Shown here in pieces: positions 63,500 to 64,000 of a stretch of 64,000 nt of DNA. The translations under genes and the position numbers were made by a program. Source of the stretch: Sva-07 sp942492715 (GTDB lineage Bacteria > Actinomycetota > Acidimicrobiia > Acidimicrobiales > Ilumatobacteraceae); the NCBI GenBank assembly GCA_942492715.1, contig CALOFW010000019.1, forward strand, positions 124,001 to 188,000, written 5' to 3'. Below the pieces are notes generated by a model, which ran no database searches, was not told the DNA's origin, and worked only from the letters and a program-made list of their open reading frames with translations. The number at the start of each line of letters is the position of its first letter. The stretch's first letter is position 1.

Positions 63500-64000
63500 C
63501 TACCGACGCTTCGAGGCGGCAGGAATGGAGGCCGCCTTGCGGTCCAGGAACCTCGTGAGCGGGGCCGGCAGAGCAGCAGGACGATCACCCCAGTCGTAGA
63601 CCACCGACGATCCGGCGGCGACGTCCTGCAACGCTCGTCGACGACGATCGACGAGCGCCATCAGGGCGCCGACCCCGAAGAGCAGGAAACTGAACGGAAG
63701 GACGATGGTGCGGATCGCTGCGGCACCGGGACTGAGCGGCTCGCCGTCGTTGCGAATCACCTTGATGCCGACCAGCGCCTGCGAGATCGTGCGCCCGGTG
63801 AGCGATTGAGAGAGCCAGAAGTAGGTGAACCCGTAGAGCAGCAGGAGCATGCCGGGAACCCACCCACCAGCCGGGTCGACGGTGGCACCGAACAGCACGT
63901 CGACGAGATACACGACGCCGGCCAGCAACAGCGTGAACGTCGACGAGATCAGGAACACGTCGAGCCCCAGCGCCCCGATGCGCGAGACCGGTCCGGCGTA
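63500..64000 (-). CDS. RDD family membrane protein, start beyond window
   Basis: The frame is open to the right edge (YAGPVSRIGALGLD precedes the visible GTG at 63958), and those residues match the usual RDD opening with Arg and Asp, so the gene starts outside the window. The rest has four helices, GRTISQALVGIKVIRNDGEPL and DRRRRALQDVAAGSSVV, typical of RDD proteins, whose transport or sensing function is poorly defined. The C-terminus is basic. Confidence 0.85.
   Translation of the reverse strand, partial: YAGPVSRIGALGLDVFLISSTFTLLLAGVVYLVDVLFGATVDPAGGWVPGMLLLLYGFTYFWLSQSLTGRTISQALVGIKVIRNDGEPLSPGAAAIRTIVLPFSFLLFGVGALMALVDRRRRALQDVAAGSSVVYDWGDRPAALPAPLTRFLDRKAASIPAASKRR

Overview
This is a high-GC actinobacterial chromosome segment with almost no non-coding space; the longest gaps between genes are about 184 bp (55581-55764) and 164 bp (4374-4537). 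Several things point to the class Acidimicrobiia, perhaps an Ilumatobacter relative (inference): actinobacterial DUF3499 and DUF5719 proteins, the F420 gene cofD, an LpdA-type flavoprotein, an actinobacterial-type DapD, and many genes whose start codon lies 6-10 nt after a TANNNT box, which suggests leaderless mRNAs. I saw no rRNA, tRNA, CRISPR array, insertion sequence or replication origin.

Layout. 1-0.5 kb: end of a YczE-like membrane protein. 0.5-6.7 kb: peptide/nickel-type ABC importer on the minus strand (two ATPases, a lipoprotein binding protein, two permeases). 6.8-8.3 kb: S-adenosylhomocysteinase. 8.4-15.2 kb: secreted repeat protein, Trm112-like protein, phosphomannomutase, large GT-C-like membrane protein, CPBP protease. 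15.2-18.0 kb: DUF3499 protein divergent from FtsH, then a membrane thioredoxin. 18.0-40.4 kb: a large surface-glycan region. It has a giant GT2/membrane fusion with its DUF5719 partner, a lipid-linked oligosaccharide flippase, four GT4 glycosyltransferases, GDP-fucose genes (gmd, fcl), a mannose-1-phosphate guanylyltransferase-like enzyme, the complete dTDP-L-rhamnose set (rmlA-rmlC-rmlB-rmlD) and an LCP ligase that could attach the finished polymer to the wall. CofD and a Mug DNA glycosylase are embedded in it.

40.4-49.5 kb: biotin ligase divergent from a biotin-dependent acyl-CoA carboxylase alpha chain, LpdA-like reductase, secreted M15 peptidase, LysS, DapD and a stand-alone LigD-type polymerase. 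49.5-58.1 kb: two EamA transporters, pirin, nitroreductase, ThrH, MFS transporter, methylmalonyl-CoA mutase large subunit, RidA and a class II aldolase. 58.2-60.4 kb: a multiply frameshifted spermidine-synthase-like membrane gene. 60.4-64 kb: alkylsulfatase-type MBL hydrolase, a rhodanese-ThiF protein and the start-side part of an RDD protein.

Recurring themes: four-base or one-base stop/start overlaps inside operons; near-perfect 31-37 bp palindromes at gene ends, two of them almost identical and 19 kb apart; and enzymes with altered active sites (an SDR without YxxxK, LpdA without its disulfide, MoeZ-like protein without the zinc CxxC). The best candidates for undescribed biology are the histidine-rich membrane-anchored protein at 29635-30459 with its degenerate SDR neighbour, and the palindrome family.
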